Assembly (NCBI GenBank): GCA_014281115.1 | Contig: JACONQ010000012.1 | Span: 744,001 to 808,000 of the forward strand | Source: Laburnicola sp. R22_1 | Taxonomy: Eukaryota; Ascomycota; Dothideomycetes; Pleosporales; Didymosphaeriaceae | Length of the DNA stretch: 64,000 nt | Direction of reading: 5' to 3' | Part shown: in pieces, positions 32,845-42,299 of the stretch | Layout: the number at the start of each line of letters is the position of its first letter | Position numbering within the stretch: the stretch's first letter is position 1 | The notes under the pieces: generated by a model | Database searches by the model: none | Told to the model about the DNA's origin: nothing | What the model saw: only the letters and a program-made list of their open reading frames with translations | Translations under genes and position numbers: made by a program

Positions 32845-34634
32845 AGCTCGGCTATATAGATTCCGCGCACATAGGGTTTCCGCGCATCCCACCCAAACAC
32901 GCACCCCTCAGAAAACACGCGATATCTCCCAACGCTCTATTACAATTGCCACGTAGTACACATAGACTGTAGAGTAGCTGCTGCTGTAGCTGCTGCTACT
33001 GTTTCTGCAGCTTTTTCTATAGTGGATCTACTCTGTTGAGCAGCTGAAGCCTCAGCTGCGCGCATAGCCTCTATGATAGTCTCTACTTCTGCAAAGCGTT
33101 GATTTGGGTCTATCTGAACGCGCTTTCGTGGCCGGTGAGAGCTAGCAGTCTGTAGATGATACTCAAGGCGTCTTTTCTCTGATTCTAGCCCTGCAGCTCT
33201 AGCATTCGCAGCTGCCAGTGCCTTACCTGCTTTTTGTAGGAGGAGCCGGGTCCTACGACCTAGGTTTTCGAGGCTCTGGACGTCGCGCTGCGCCAAGTAG
33301 AGATCCCGAGGGCCTTGAGGGGTAGAGAGGAAGCTCTGAGGCTGCTGCTGAGGCTGCTGCTGAGGCGTAGGCGTCGTGGGCCTCTGAGAGACCTGCGACG
33401 AGCTAAGTACGTGATTAATGTTGAATGGGCAGATACCAGCAGCCTGCCAACCAGCTCGAATCACACGCTCTGTGAAGCCTTCCTCCCTAGCTTGATAGTA
33501 GCAGGCAATAAAGCGCTCCTTCTTAACGGGCGCGGCGTCGTCGAGCGATGCGAGCTCCTGGATCTGGCGTCGGTAACTAGACTTAATTACCGAGAAAGGA
33601 GCGAGATCAAGAGGCTGTAAGACGTGAGAGGAGTGCGCAGGTAGGTATAGGAGCTCGATTTGATGCTGTTTACAGAGCCAGAGGAACTCAATATCAATAT
33701 GGCTGCCGTGGCCGTCGAGGATAAGGAGGCGGTACTGGCTATCACCTACAGCCGTCTCAGGGATGAATATGCGCTGTAGCCACTCAACGCCTATCGCTTT
33801 TGACGTCCATCCATTCTCAGAGGTTGTATAGAGCCAGCTAGGTACGCAGGACGAGGGGAACCAGGTAGTCTGTAGGCTTTGGCCCTTAAAGATGACTGCG
33901 CAGCGTAGTTTCCGCCCTATCGCTGATACGCACTCAATTATAGAGACCCACTCGCGATTCTCTAGAGACCGAATGTAAGCCTTCTTTTTCTGGCTACTAG
34001 AGAGTACTCTAGTGTTTGTACATACTCCTAGAGCAAGCCCTGTCTCATCCATATTCCAGATATCCTCATTGCGTATATTTAGGCGCTTTCTAGTCCTCTC
34101 AAAGAGCTCTAGAAAGGCGCGCACCTGCTCTGGAGTCGCTGCCTCAGCTCTCTGAGCCTCTAGCTTTCTACCGACTACTGAGGCGACGCGTGGCTGGCGC
34201 CGGATGAAGTGTGAGAGCCAGAGCTTGCCAACAGGCTGATTGTCGCCGTTCATACGCAGGATTCGATTCGCCATTTCTCGAGCGCGAGCGTGTGAGGGAG
34301 GGCAAGCGCGCGCATCTTCTTCGAGGATCCACTCTACTAGGAAGTCTTCCTGTAGAGGAGTCAGCCGCTGCTGATGTTGATGGCTAATCGCGCTATTTGT
34401 TGTGCCGTTGATTCGATCGCGTAAAGTAGATGGAGGGATGCCGTACGCCTTTGCAGCTGCGCGCTGGCTAGTATAAAGGCCTGTAATAAAATCACTAATA
34501 GCTGATTGTATAGCTGCCTCACGAGCGTCCATTTTGCCGAGCGTTGTTGAGAGATATCGCGTCTTTTCTGAGGGGTGCGTGTTTGGGTGGGGTGCGCGGA
34601 AACCCTATGTGCGCGGAATCTATATAGCCGAGCT
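32845..34634 (-). mobile_element. intact Fot1/pogo-like transposon
   Basis: The 1790-bp element begins AGCTCGGCTATATAGATTCC and ends with its reverse complement. The inverted repeats extend about 90 bp with only a few differences, and TA flanks both sides (32843-32844 and 34635-34636). The single transposase gene has no stops or frameshifts, unlike every other DNA transposon in the window. Confidence 0.93.
32940..34532 (-). CDS. Fot1-like DDE transposase, apparently intact, 530 aa
   Basis: The order is that of Fot1/pogo transposases. A psq-type helix-turn-helix (about residues 18-42, SQRAAAKAYGIPPSTLRDR) is followed by a CENP-B/Tc5-type DNA-binding segment (about 55-120, ending WLSHFIRRQP) and a DDE domain. 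Catalytic residues are D162 (WNMDETG), D273 (LILDGHGSH) and D309 (LQPLDLAPF), with 35 residues between the last two. The C-terminus has Gln-rich and Ala-rich stretches and a predicted coiled coil (about 420-510). It would excise the element at its inverted repeats and insert at TA. All catalytic residues and the full frame are present, so the protein could be functional; expression is not known. The ATG lies about 100 bp inside the right inverted repeat. Confidence 0.93.
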   Translation of the reverse strand: MDAREAAIQSAISDFITGLYTSQRAAAKAYGIPPSTLRDRINGTTNSAISHQHQQRLTPLQEDFLVEWILEEDARACPPSHARAREMANRILRMNGDNQPVGKLWLSHFIRRQPRVASVVGRKLEAQRAEAATPEQVRAFLELFERTRKRLNIRNEDIWNMDETGLALGVCTNTRVLSSSQKKKAYIRSLENREWVSIIECVSAIGRKLRCAVIFKGQSLQTTWFPSSCVPSWLYTTSENGWTSKAIGVEWLQRIFIPETAVGDSQYRLLILDGHGSHIDIEFLWLCKQHQIELLYLPAHSSHVLQPLDLAPFSVIKSSYRRQIQELASLDDAAPVKKERFIACYYQAREEGFTERVIRAGWQAAGICPFNINHVLSSSQVSQRPTTPTPQQQPQQQPQSFLSTPQGPRDLYLAQRDVQSLENLGRRTRLLLQKAGKALAAANARAAGLESEKRRLEYHLQTASSHRPRKRVQIDPNQRFAEVETIIEAMRAAEASAAQQSRSTIEKAAETVAAATAAATLQSMCTTWQL

Positions 34635-34669
34635 TACAGTACTTTACGATGTTGCTTATTTTAAGCATA

Positions 34670-36803
34670 CCGTATTCGGCCACTCAACGCACAGACCCCA
34701 CTCAACGCACAGTTAACACTAAAAATCGTATATTTTCAACACCTCATAACTCCACCAATATGGACCCGATCGACGCAGCTGTTGAAGCTTTAAAATCCCT
34801 GGAGCTAGGAGAACGTCCTAATATATCCCAGGTTGCTCGGGAGTACGGCGTTGAGCGGTCGCGGCTCTCGAAGCGCTATCGAGGGGTTCAGGGCACCTAT
34901 GCAACTCGGGCCGAAAAAAAGCGACTCCTCAACAATACACAGGAAAAACAGCTACTACAGTACATTGATAAGCTGTGTGTACAAGGCCTACCCCCTACGA
35001 GAGAGATGATACGAAATTTCGCTGGAGAAATAGCACATCAAGAGCCAGGAAATCACTGGGTTAATCGCTATTGCGCGGCATCAAATTGACCTTATATCGC
35101 GATGGACATCTGGCATCGATAGCCAGCGCTACAAAGCCGATTCAGCCTTCAAATACGCCCTCTATTTCAAGCTTTTAGACGATAAGATCAAGCAGTACAA
35201 CATCGCACCGTCAAATATATACAATATGGATGAGAAGGGCTTCTTGATCGGGGTAGTGTCAAAAATGAAGCGCGTGTTCTCTCGACAGCGATATGAGCAT
35301 GGAGGCGTCAAGCAGGTACTCCAGGACGGCAATAGAGAGTGGATAACGACGATAGCTTGTATATGCGCCGACGGCAGCTCTCTCAAACCTGCCCTAATAT
35401 ATCAGGCGGCTTCTGGCAACATCCAGGACACATGGCTACAAGATTTCAATCCTCAAGAGCACCAGGCCTTTTTCGCCTCATCACCATCTGGATGGACAAA
35501 CAACGAACTTGGCATTGCCTGGCTTAAGAGGTGCTTTCAAGAGGAGACTAAGAAGAAGGCAAAGCGCGACTATCGACTCCTAATTCTTGATGGGCATGGC
35601 TCACACGTTACTATGGAGTTTATCGAGTTCTGCAATCAAAATCGAATCCTCCTAGCTATCTACCCGCCGCATTCAACTCATACGCTACAGCCTCTAGATG
35701 TCTGCCTTTTTAAGCCTCTTTCAGCTGCATATACAAAAGAGCTCTCCGAATTCATGTACAACAGCCAAGGACTCACATCTATCACTAAGCGCGACTTCTT
35801 CCGCTTCTTCTATAAGGCATACAGAGTTGCATTCGCCAAAGAAACAATCATTAACGCCTTCAAAGTTACTGGCATCTCTCCGCTGAATAGCAACGCTATA
35901 TTGAAGAAATTTAAGGATCTAGAGCCTAAGAGGCCATCAAGCAGCGATAGCACGTCGTCAGTACTCTCTGCAAGCGATTGGCGTAAAATTGAAGGACTTC
36001 TACGACAGGTAGTTGAGGATCTTAATGATAAACGCGTCTCGCAGCTGTCTCACACAATACACGCAATAGCGACTCAGAAACAGCTCGTCCAGCACGAAAA
36101 CAATCGCCTTAGAGATGCCCTTTTCAATGAGAAGAAGCGCCGTAAGCGTGGCAAGGCATTACTACTTGAACCCTCTGAGAATTACGCTGGCGGCGCCGTC
36201 TTCTGGTCGCCATCAAAAGTTGAGGCTGCCCGCAATCGCCAGGCTGAAAAAGACGCCAAAGCAGAAGAACTACAACACCAGAAGGAGCGCGACAAGCTAG
36301 CTAAGGAGCAGAAAAAGCAGGAGAAACAGGCTATGCTTGAGCAGAGGGCGCAGAAAAGGATGGCTGCAAAAGAGGTTAGGTTGCAAGAACAGCAGAGGAA
36401 GGCGGCAGAGCGCGAAGAAGATCTACTTGCGCGCGCAGCTGAAAAGCAACTCAGGACTGATATACAATTGGCCAAAAAGGGTAAGGCGCGTAGCCTCGAG
36501 GCTCCTGCACCTCCTGCTCATGTTATTGAGGACCTAGAGGTTGATGTTGAGGATCTATTAGTTATTGAAGGGGTGGTGGAGGCATCCGGCCCATCAACGC
36601 GCACTCGCAAAGTACGCCTCCCACAGAGGTATCACACGTAGTTTATCGTTGCCAATCGATTTATCAAGCTTCTGCAAATGCTACTCTAAAAAATCTAGTG
36701 ATTTTACGATATATATAGAGCTCTGCAGCTTCAAAAGTAATAGTGGTGGCTATCCTCAAACTGTGCGTTGAGTGGGGTCTGTGCGTTGAGTGGCCGAATT
36801 CGG
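34670..36803 (+). mobile_element. pogo-type transposon, copy A, with repeated subterminal motif
   Basis: The 2134-bp element begins CCGTATTCGGCC and ends with a near reverse complement. TA flanks each end (34668-34669, 36804-36805). Each terminus contains the 15-mer CCACTCAACGCACAG twice in direct orientation, a likely transposase-binding site. It starts 34 bp from the right target TA of the Fot1-like element. A second copy of the family is at 62742-64000. Confidence 0.88.
34760..36641 (+). pseudogene. pogo-type DDE transposase with one frameshift
   Basis: ATG 34760 opens a frame with a psq-like helix-turn-helix (NISQVAREYGVERSRLSKRY) and a CENP-B-like segment up to HWVNRYC. There a one-base shift (about 35065-35075) moves the frame to RHQIDLISRW and onward. 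The rest runs without stops to TAG 36639-36641. Catalytic residues are present: YNMDEKGFLIG, LILDGHGSHVTME and LQPLDVCLFKPL. The C-terminus has a long Lys/Glu/Gln-rich coiled coil and ends in RKVRLPQRYHT. Only the frameshift breaks it, so the copy is young or the shift is a sequencing error. RIP-like stops are absent. Confidence 0.87.
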
Positions 36804-36941
36804 TACTTATCCAGCCACGTGATAAGAAATCGCTGAAAAATCGCTAAACCTCAGGCTCGTTGCTGCTGCCTGCCACACCATCCATAGAACTTTGCGGTCC
36901 TCCCCTCGTGCGTCTTTTGCGGCTCAAAGATAACGACGGGT

Positions 36942-37181
36942 TCAGCCTAGTCGAATATTTTGGCAGGAATATCCCGCGATATGCGATTCTTTCCCATACT
37001 TCATGAAAATTCCTTTAGTCTTGAGCAGAGTTTTATAACGCGGGTCTTGATATAGTGCACTCCTCTCCTCTCTCGGCTTCTGATCGCTGGGTGTGGTGGA
37101 GCTCACTGCGAGAGAACCCGAATCCGATCGTTTGCGCCGAAGGGAAGGCGTCGACTTCCTTCTTGCAAGTAGATGGCTCAT
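36942..37181 (-). pseudogene. truncated N-terminus of a DUF7924-like protein
   Basis: The 79-residue frame (SHLLARRKSTPSLRRKRSD, TPSDQKPREERSALYQ, YKTLLKTKGIFM) resembles the conserved N-terminus of a large fungal family I recall as DUF7924, whose members are several hundred residues long. The frame stops where the family would continue, and the following sequence toward 36806 does not carry the downstream blocks. The break lies about 140 bp from the pogo element at 34670-36803, but sequence beyond the two neighbouring transposons (left of 32844) does not resume the gene. The fragment is therefore a remnant rather than a simply interrupted gene. Function of the family is unknown to me. Confidence 0.5.
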
Positions 37182-37408
37182 TGTGTTCGGCTCAAAATAT
37201 TCGTTAGGCCAAGCATGTTCCCTCCGCCAATAATCAATAGGATCAATAGGCGCCTCAGTGCTGCCAAATTAAGCTATAACTTGTAACAGCACTTCAATCG
37301 TTAATTACTATATAGTTAGACCACTTTACTGCTTGCAGCACTCCTGTGTGTTTAATCCGGAACACAATGTCTAGACTACATCTTCGCGCGATTACTTCCA
37401 CAATCTGT
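37182..37408. other. short spacer
   Basis: No feature recognised; it separates two minus-strand frames. Confidence 0.4.
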
Positions 37409-38650
37409 TTATTTAAGTCGCACTAGAGGGTTTTGGGGCTCAAGAGGGTCTTTGTCTTCGAAGTGGTACTTCCTCCTCTCAGCGGCGGGCCAGCTGGTGA
37501 TATCAAAGGCATTCCCTCCAAGCGATGGACCCCGATAGAATATGCTACGTTGTCTGCCGTACTCTCTACTGAGAACTTTCCACTTCAGGTTGTTAGGCAG
37601 CGTTATTTGGGATGACATATTACTTGCCTTTGTACCCCAACCCCAGCGATCAACACACTCTTTCCTCTTCCAATAGTTCGCCTTATCCTCGTTATCGAAC
37701 CTTTGCACGAACTTCCCTTCGATGCCATGGACGCCTTTGATTTTGATACTGTTGGCCTTAGCGTAGGAGACGATCTTGTACGGCCAGCAGACTTCTTTAG
37801 TATTCGATGATAGATATGGAATCGTCGTAGTTTGATCCAGACAATCGCAAATGAAGTCTCCAAGAAGAGCGAGAACCAGACCCAGGTCCTTGACAGGGGA
37901 GTGCTTTTTCAGCAGCTTCGCCCGATCGAGAGCATTTAGTGTGGCTAAGATTGCGATGCCAATCATTGCGACAGTGTCGTGCCAGCGCTGACCATCGTCC
38001 ATCATGACCCAAGGTCCTAGTTGTTGCGATTGAGTCCAGTGGGCGAAATCTGACAAGCGTACCCAGAGCCCAACAGCAAGCTCATCGGCCGGGAATCGTC
38101 GCTTAGCCATGAGCGTGTTGATTCCTGTGAGCTGGTTCTCTATAACCTCCTGCATCCCATACCCAGTAAAGTCGTTCGAGACATACATACTGAAAATATC
38201 CTGGTTACGCTTGGTAGATTCGAGGCTATACTTCGTGACGAGCTCGGCCGTAGCTTCAGAGATTACGTAGGGCCAATCTGGGAACTCCTCGGCGGGCTTG
38301 CCATCATACCGCTTCTCTTTTTCAGCGGTCGGTTGGCTTTCCTTTCCTGTTTCGATATCTTCCGGGTCTATGCTGTACGATGGTTTGGGGTACGTTACAT
38401 ACTTTAGCTGTAGGGTTGCCACCTCCTTGTGCATATAAGTGTCAGTATGTTGTAGAGCCATTCTACTGCGAACACGCTTTTGTGTACTTACATGTGCTGA
38501 CCCGCCAGTGAAGGCAGCTTCAGTGCTCTTCTCCCTGAATTCTGGTGGTACCGACGCGTTCTCTTGGTCGCGATTGGGTCTTTTTGCTGGCTTTGGTTCT
38601 CGCGAAGCGTCTGCATTGACTTCTGCAAGCGCTCTCTTTCTCGTTGGCAT
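37409..38650 (-). CDS. uncharacterised fungal protein, probably two exons, about 385 aa
   Basis: The frame is open from 38782, but the first 44 codons overlap the end of repeat R, so ATG 38650 (MPTRKRALAEVNADASRE) is the likelier start. An 84-nt in-frame interval at 38408-38491 has a GTAAGT donor, a TACTGAC branch-like site and a CCTACAG acceptor, and is probably an intron; retaining it also keeps the frame. The N-terminus is basic and Ser/Pro rich with a possible nuclear signal (KPAKRPNRD). The middle is rich in Trp and aromatic residues (WVRLSDFAHW, LGPWVMMDDGQRWHDTV), followed by a hydrophobic helix (DLGLVLALLGDFICDCL). No family is recognised. Intact despite lying inside the transposon island. 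Confidence 0.6.
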   Translation of the reverse strand: MPTRKRALAEVNADASREPKPAKRPNRDQENASVPPEFREKSTEAAFTGGSAHVSTQKRVRSRMALQHTDTYMHKEVATLQLKYVTYPKPSYSIDPEDIETGKESQPTAEKEKRYDGKPAEEFPDWPYVISEATAELVTKYSLESTKRNQDIFSMYVSNDFTGYGMQEVIENQLTGINTLMAKRRFPADELAVGLWVRLSDFAHWTQSQQLGPWVMMDDGQRWHDTVAMIGIAILATLNALDRAKLLKKHSPVKDLGLVLALLGDFICDCLDQTTTIPYLSSNTKEVCWPYKIVSYAKANSIKIKGVHGIEGKFVQRFDNEDKANYWKRKECVDRWGWGTKASNMSSQITLPNNLKWKVLSREYGRQRSIFYRGPSLGGNAFDITSWPAAERRKYHFEDKDPLEPQNPLVRLK

Positions 38651-39123
38651 TTTGACAATGTGACGGTAGGTGACCCTGAATTCTCGACAACGTAGCTCTG
38701 TATATGGGTTGAGGTCAGGAGACGAGCCTGTTGAGTGTTCCAACGCGTCGACCGTGCGTTGAGTTGAGGCCGGCCAGGCCATGTCTTATCACTGCTCCTA
38801 ATCCTAAGTCGGGTTTAAGGATAATCCGAACGCTTGTGCAACTCGCATAGCCACATATCTTACAATAAAATACCCCACTAGTGCATGAGGTAAGACGTGC
38901 GGGGTTATCTCGCATTAGCCCGGATTGGTGGTTCGCTTCCGCTGGAAGTACTAATCAACGGGGCGGCGCTGCACGAAACTGCGCCTCGCAGCGCGCATAG
39001 GGCTGATGATAACTTCCTGGTATCAGAGGGAGGTTGTGAGGGTAGGAAGGCTGTTCTACAAAAATTCGGAGCGAAAAAGGCTCGAGGTTGGCGCTGTAGG
39101 GAGGGAAGCATATTATGCTATAA

Positions 39124-39736
39124 CGGCAAATGACCGCCTTACCACTACTTGGCGTAATAATTCCCCATCTACCACTGTTTACAATACACTACCACCAATA
39201 TGGCCGTGCGGCAGAAATGGACCGAAATACCACTGTTTCTGACCCAAATGCCACAGTTCCCATAGTGGGCTTCGCGCCTCCCTCAAGGCTCTCAGGCAAG
39301 AGAACAATAGCTGCAATGTTACATAAGAAGGGATAGGCCAGAATCTATACTACGATATAGTTATTTTCTGGTGCTGGTGGTAGGACTTATTGTTATTCGC
39401 GTCAGAACGCGTTGACTACCCTCAAATCGCATTAGACGCGCAACGGCTGTCGGCCGCCTAGCTGCTGGGGAACGACAACCCATAAGCTGGGAGCGACCAC
39501 CCATAAGCCGGGGAGCAACCGCCCACAAGTTAGGGGCGACCGCCTAAAAGTTAGGGAGCAACCGCGCAAAGCCAGGGGCAGGCGCCTGTTAGCTCTGGGT
39601 CGCTAAATTTTAGTGGGTCAGAAACAGTGGTATTTCGGTCCATTTCCGCTGCACGGCCATATTGGTGGTAGTGTATTGTAAACAGTGGTAGATGGGGAAT
39701 TATTACGCCAAGTAGTGGTAAGGCGGTCATTTGCCG
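39124..39736. mobile_element. non-autonomous MULE-like element, 123-bp inverted repeats, 10-bp duplication
   Basis: Arms 39124-39246 and 39614-39736 are nearly identical reverse complements (start CGGCAAATGACCGCC) with two or three mismatches. TATGCTATAA flanks both sides (39114-39123 and 39737-39746). Repeat R copy 1 has one uninterrupted version of this site, TATGCCACGA, differing by three transitions. Long arms and a 9-11 bp duplication are typical of Mutator-like elements. No transposase is encoded. Confidence 0.9.
39467..39580. repeat. imperfect 21-23 bp tandem repeat inside the MULE-like element
   Basis: About five units of the form GGGAGCRACCRCCCAYAAGY follow each other between the two inverted arms. 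Confidence 0.75.
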
Positions 39737-39964
39737 TATGCTATAATATAAGGCGCTGTACAAATTAGGCGCAGAGGCGATAATACGAACGTATTTTTTT
39801 AGGCAAAGCAGATTATAGACATTTAGAATTAGCTATAGTAGATTATTTTTATAGAATTATAGCAATATTCGTTGTGCGCATGGGTTTTCTGGTTGCTGAA
39901 AGTTAAAGGACCTCTCATTTGTCTCGGCACGCAGTGTGTCTCGCTACACAGTGGAGGATGTTAG

Positions 39965-40655
39965 TTATCTTATAAAAAGTTAATTTTATGTTAGTAATTA
40001 AATATACAGCGCCCAAAAACGGGTGCTAACCTTTATTGTACTAAATAGGGATAGCGATGGGTTTTGTTACCGTTTTCGTATCAACACCTTAATATAGTTA
40101 GAGCATTCCGTTATGCACTTGATACACTACAGCCTCTCGCCACCTCGGAAGTAACCCCGGCTAGTGCTAACTGTATTTTTCGAGGCTGTAATTGGCAGAT
40201 TATATTGGACGATACTAACTAAGGCTAGAATATCTACAGGGGTTAGTCCCGAGGTGACGAGAGGCTGTATCTTTGTTACTTGTGTAGTGTACCTTCCTCT
40301 AAACTTTCAAGAGAGTGCTACATTCGCAGTGAGACTGGGGGGTCAAAGCGGAAGGTATAAAGAACAGCGTCACAGAAACAATTAACAACATAACTAAATT
40401 AACTTATAAAGATTCTTATCGAAATTTATTTCCTTGGAAGAAAAAATAACTATGGATTTGTGGTACATTATTACAGCTTTATTAACATGTAAATGGGAGA
40501 TTCCGGAGATCCGAACCGCAAGTGTCTCGCGACCCAGGGACGGACATTACCCTTCTACAAAAAGAGTATTTCTGCAAGAAAAGAAATCCATTTCTACAAA
40601 AGTACGGACCGCTGTACCAACAAGAACCCTCCCCGCAAACCAACTAACCAACCAC
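39965..40655. other. AT-rich transition zone
   Basis: AT-rich up to about 40450, then C-rich coding-like sequence that belongs to the minus-strand gene. This is the visible border between the transposon island and the gene-rich block. No complete element was recognised. Confidence 0.45.
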
Positions 40656-41615
40656 TCAACCCATACTACCAGTCGAGCCCGAAGTCCCCCTACCCCAAAC
40701 ACCCCGCCCCCGCTCCCGCTTCCAAGACCCAGACCCAGACCCAGCCCCCCTCCCATTCTCCTTCGCCGCATCCATAGCCGCAACCTTAGCCCGCTGCTCC
40801 GGCCTCAAATTCAACGGCAACGTCGCAGACGCGTATCCCGCGCCCGTATCTGCGCGACCCAGCCGCTTCTGCAGCGCTTGGTGCTCGCTGCCGGCTTTCT
40901 GGTACTCGAGATAGACTTTGTGGTCCGCATGACGGGGGTTCTGCGCCAGGCTTAGCTCCTCTTCGGCGGTGTCGACGTCGAAGATTTCGGCGAAGGTTAG
41001 GGGGGGTTTGGTGGATACGTTGGGGGGAAGGGGGGAAGGGGCCTTGGAGGTGGGTTTGGTGGTGGGCTTGTTGGTGGTGGGCTTGAGGCTGGGAATGGCT
41101 GGGCCCTTGAGGCACTTGAGTTTGTACTTCGGAGGGGTGGCAGCGGGGGCTTTAGATGGGGACTTGTTCGTGTCCTTGGGAGGGGTGGCTACAAGAGCTG
41201 GCTTGGCCACAGGAGCTTTAGGCGCGGGCTTCTTGGTTACAGCCACTTGAGCGTAACTCAGCGTCGGTTGAAGCGGTGCCGTAGCCTTGGGGGTGAGCGG
41301 TGCCACAGCCTTGGGCGTAAGAGGTGCCGCAGCCTCAGCCATAGGCAACACCTGCTCAGAAATCTTCTCGCTGCTCTCATCCTGCTTACCCTCCTTCTTC
41401 ATCGCCTTGAGAGTGGGAGGTGGCATAGCCTTCGCCGGCGCCAGCGCCAGCTCAGCCGCAGCAATCTTCTCACTGCTCTCAGCCTTCCCCCCTTCTTCTT
41501 CATCGTCCGCGACTCCTTCTTCGACAACACCGCCGAGAAACTCCGGTTCGCAACAGCCATATTGTGCGTAATGTTCAAGATCGACCAAGTAAGTAACTAG
41601 TCCGCGGTATCTCAA
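40656..41615 (-). CDS. Pro/Lys/Ala-rich protein of unknown function
   Basis: A 319-codon frame. The N-terminal half is acidic, then Pro/Ala/Lys rich with TPKA-type repeats (APLTPKA three times). A more ordered C-terminal block (LTFAEIFDVDTAEEELSLAQ ... LNLRPEQRAKVAAMDAAKE) is followed by a Gly/Arg/Ser tail (GSGSGSWKRERGRG). No signal peptide or membrane segment. No family is recognised. The exact start is uncertain because the first codons come just after a possible intron border, and an alternative ATG (41560) reads another frame. The ordered C-terminal block argues for a real gene. It is the first gene of the gene-rich block. Confidence 0.5.
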   Translation of the reverse strand: MRYRGLVTYLVDLEHYAQYGCCEPEFLGGVVEEGVADDEEEGGKAESSEKIAAAELALAPAKAMPPPTLKAMKKEGKQDESSEKISEQVLPMAEAAAPLTPKAVAPLTPKATAPLQPTLSYAQVAVTKKPAPKAPVAKPALVATPPKDTNKSPSKAPAATPPKYKLKCLKGPAIPSLKPTTNKPTTKPTSKAPSPLPPNVSTKPPLTFAEIFDVDTAEEELSLAQNPRHADHKVYLEYQKAGSEHQALQKRLGRADTGAGYASATLPLNLRPEQRAKVAAMDAAKENGRGAGSGSGSWKRERGRGVWGRGTSGSTGSMG

Positions 41616-41749
41616 CTACTAAAAGCTTGTAAAAACTTTTAGCCGTACGTGGAGTAAGTAAGACGGTGTGTGTGTGTGCTCGAAAGTCCAGCTATCGAGT
41701 TGTGTGTGGGTTGTGAATATTGGTGGTGTGGTGTTAAAGAGTCTTTTAC

Positions 41750-41781
<32 letters not shown>
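41750..41781. repeat. (AGT)n microsatellite
   Basis: About ten tandem AGT units. Confidence 0.92.
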
Positions 41782-41880
41782 GGTTTGGTGCTCTACAGTG
41801 AAACTTGGAAGAGGAAGAGTGTTTTTTATGCTTTCTACCAGACGATCATGGAGGTGCTTTATATCGAGGCGATGTGTTAT

Positions 41881-41951
41881 TCATTGTGAGCGTACGATGA
41901 GATCGTGTTGTATTATTCATTGTCAGCGTACGATGAGATCGTGTTGTATTG
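41881..41951. repeat. 36-bp tandem duplication
   Basis: TCATTGTGAGCGTACGATGA and following bases recur 36 bp later (41917 onward) with a single G/C difference. Confidence 0.88.
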
Positions 41952-42299
41952 TCACTACAGGTAGTAGTGCGGATCGCCATTGTAATGTCACAACGCTCAG
42001 TAACGGGCAAGTCTCTTGTACAATGTCTTGTACAATGTGTGGTCGTTGACAGTCCCAAGTCACGATCCGACCGAAGACTCTCAGCCGAGAGTGGCAGTAT
42101 TCGTATGGCAGTGAAGATGGTTACGATTCAAGAGACCGAACACACGACAGTGGCATCGGGTTGGCATGGAAGATTGCACGATGCAGGAAGGCGCCAAGGC
42201 AACTACGTGTACATATCATTGAAGCCTGGTATATTTGAAGTGAATATATACAACAACATGCGTCACCGCTAAGTATCTACCACACACAGCAAATCCGAC

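Larger units (their letters stand above)
38772..39964 (-). repeat. dispersed repeat R, copy 2, containing a long-TIR insertion
   Basis: Inverted counterpart of 31391-32105. After removing the 613-bp insertion and one 10-bp duplication it is about the same length as copy 1 without its MITE. Differences between copies include many transitions (for example CCACGA in one copy and CTATAA in the other). Confidence 0.75.
41616..42299. other. intergenic region with simple repeats
   Basis: Contains a TG-rich stretch near 41665, an AGT trinucleotide run and a 36-bp tandem duplication. Plus-strand frames at 41798-42049 and 41949-42272 lie over these repeats and are not supported as genes. Confidence 0.5.

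Noticed and set aside
38651..38782. Extended N-terminus of the unknown protein, containing SPDLNPY like Tc1 transposases
   Set aside because: It overlaps the end of repeat R and the resemblance is one short motif; ATG 38650 starts a more protein-like sequence.
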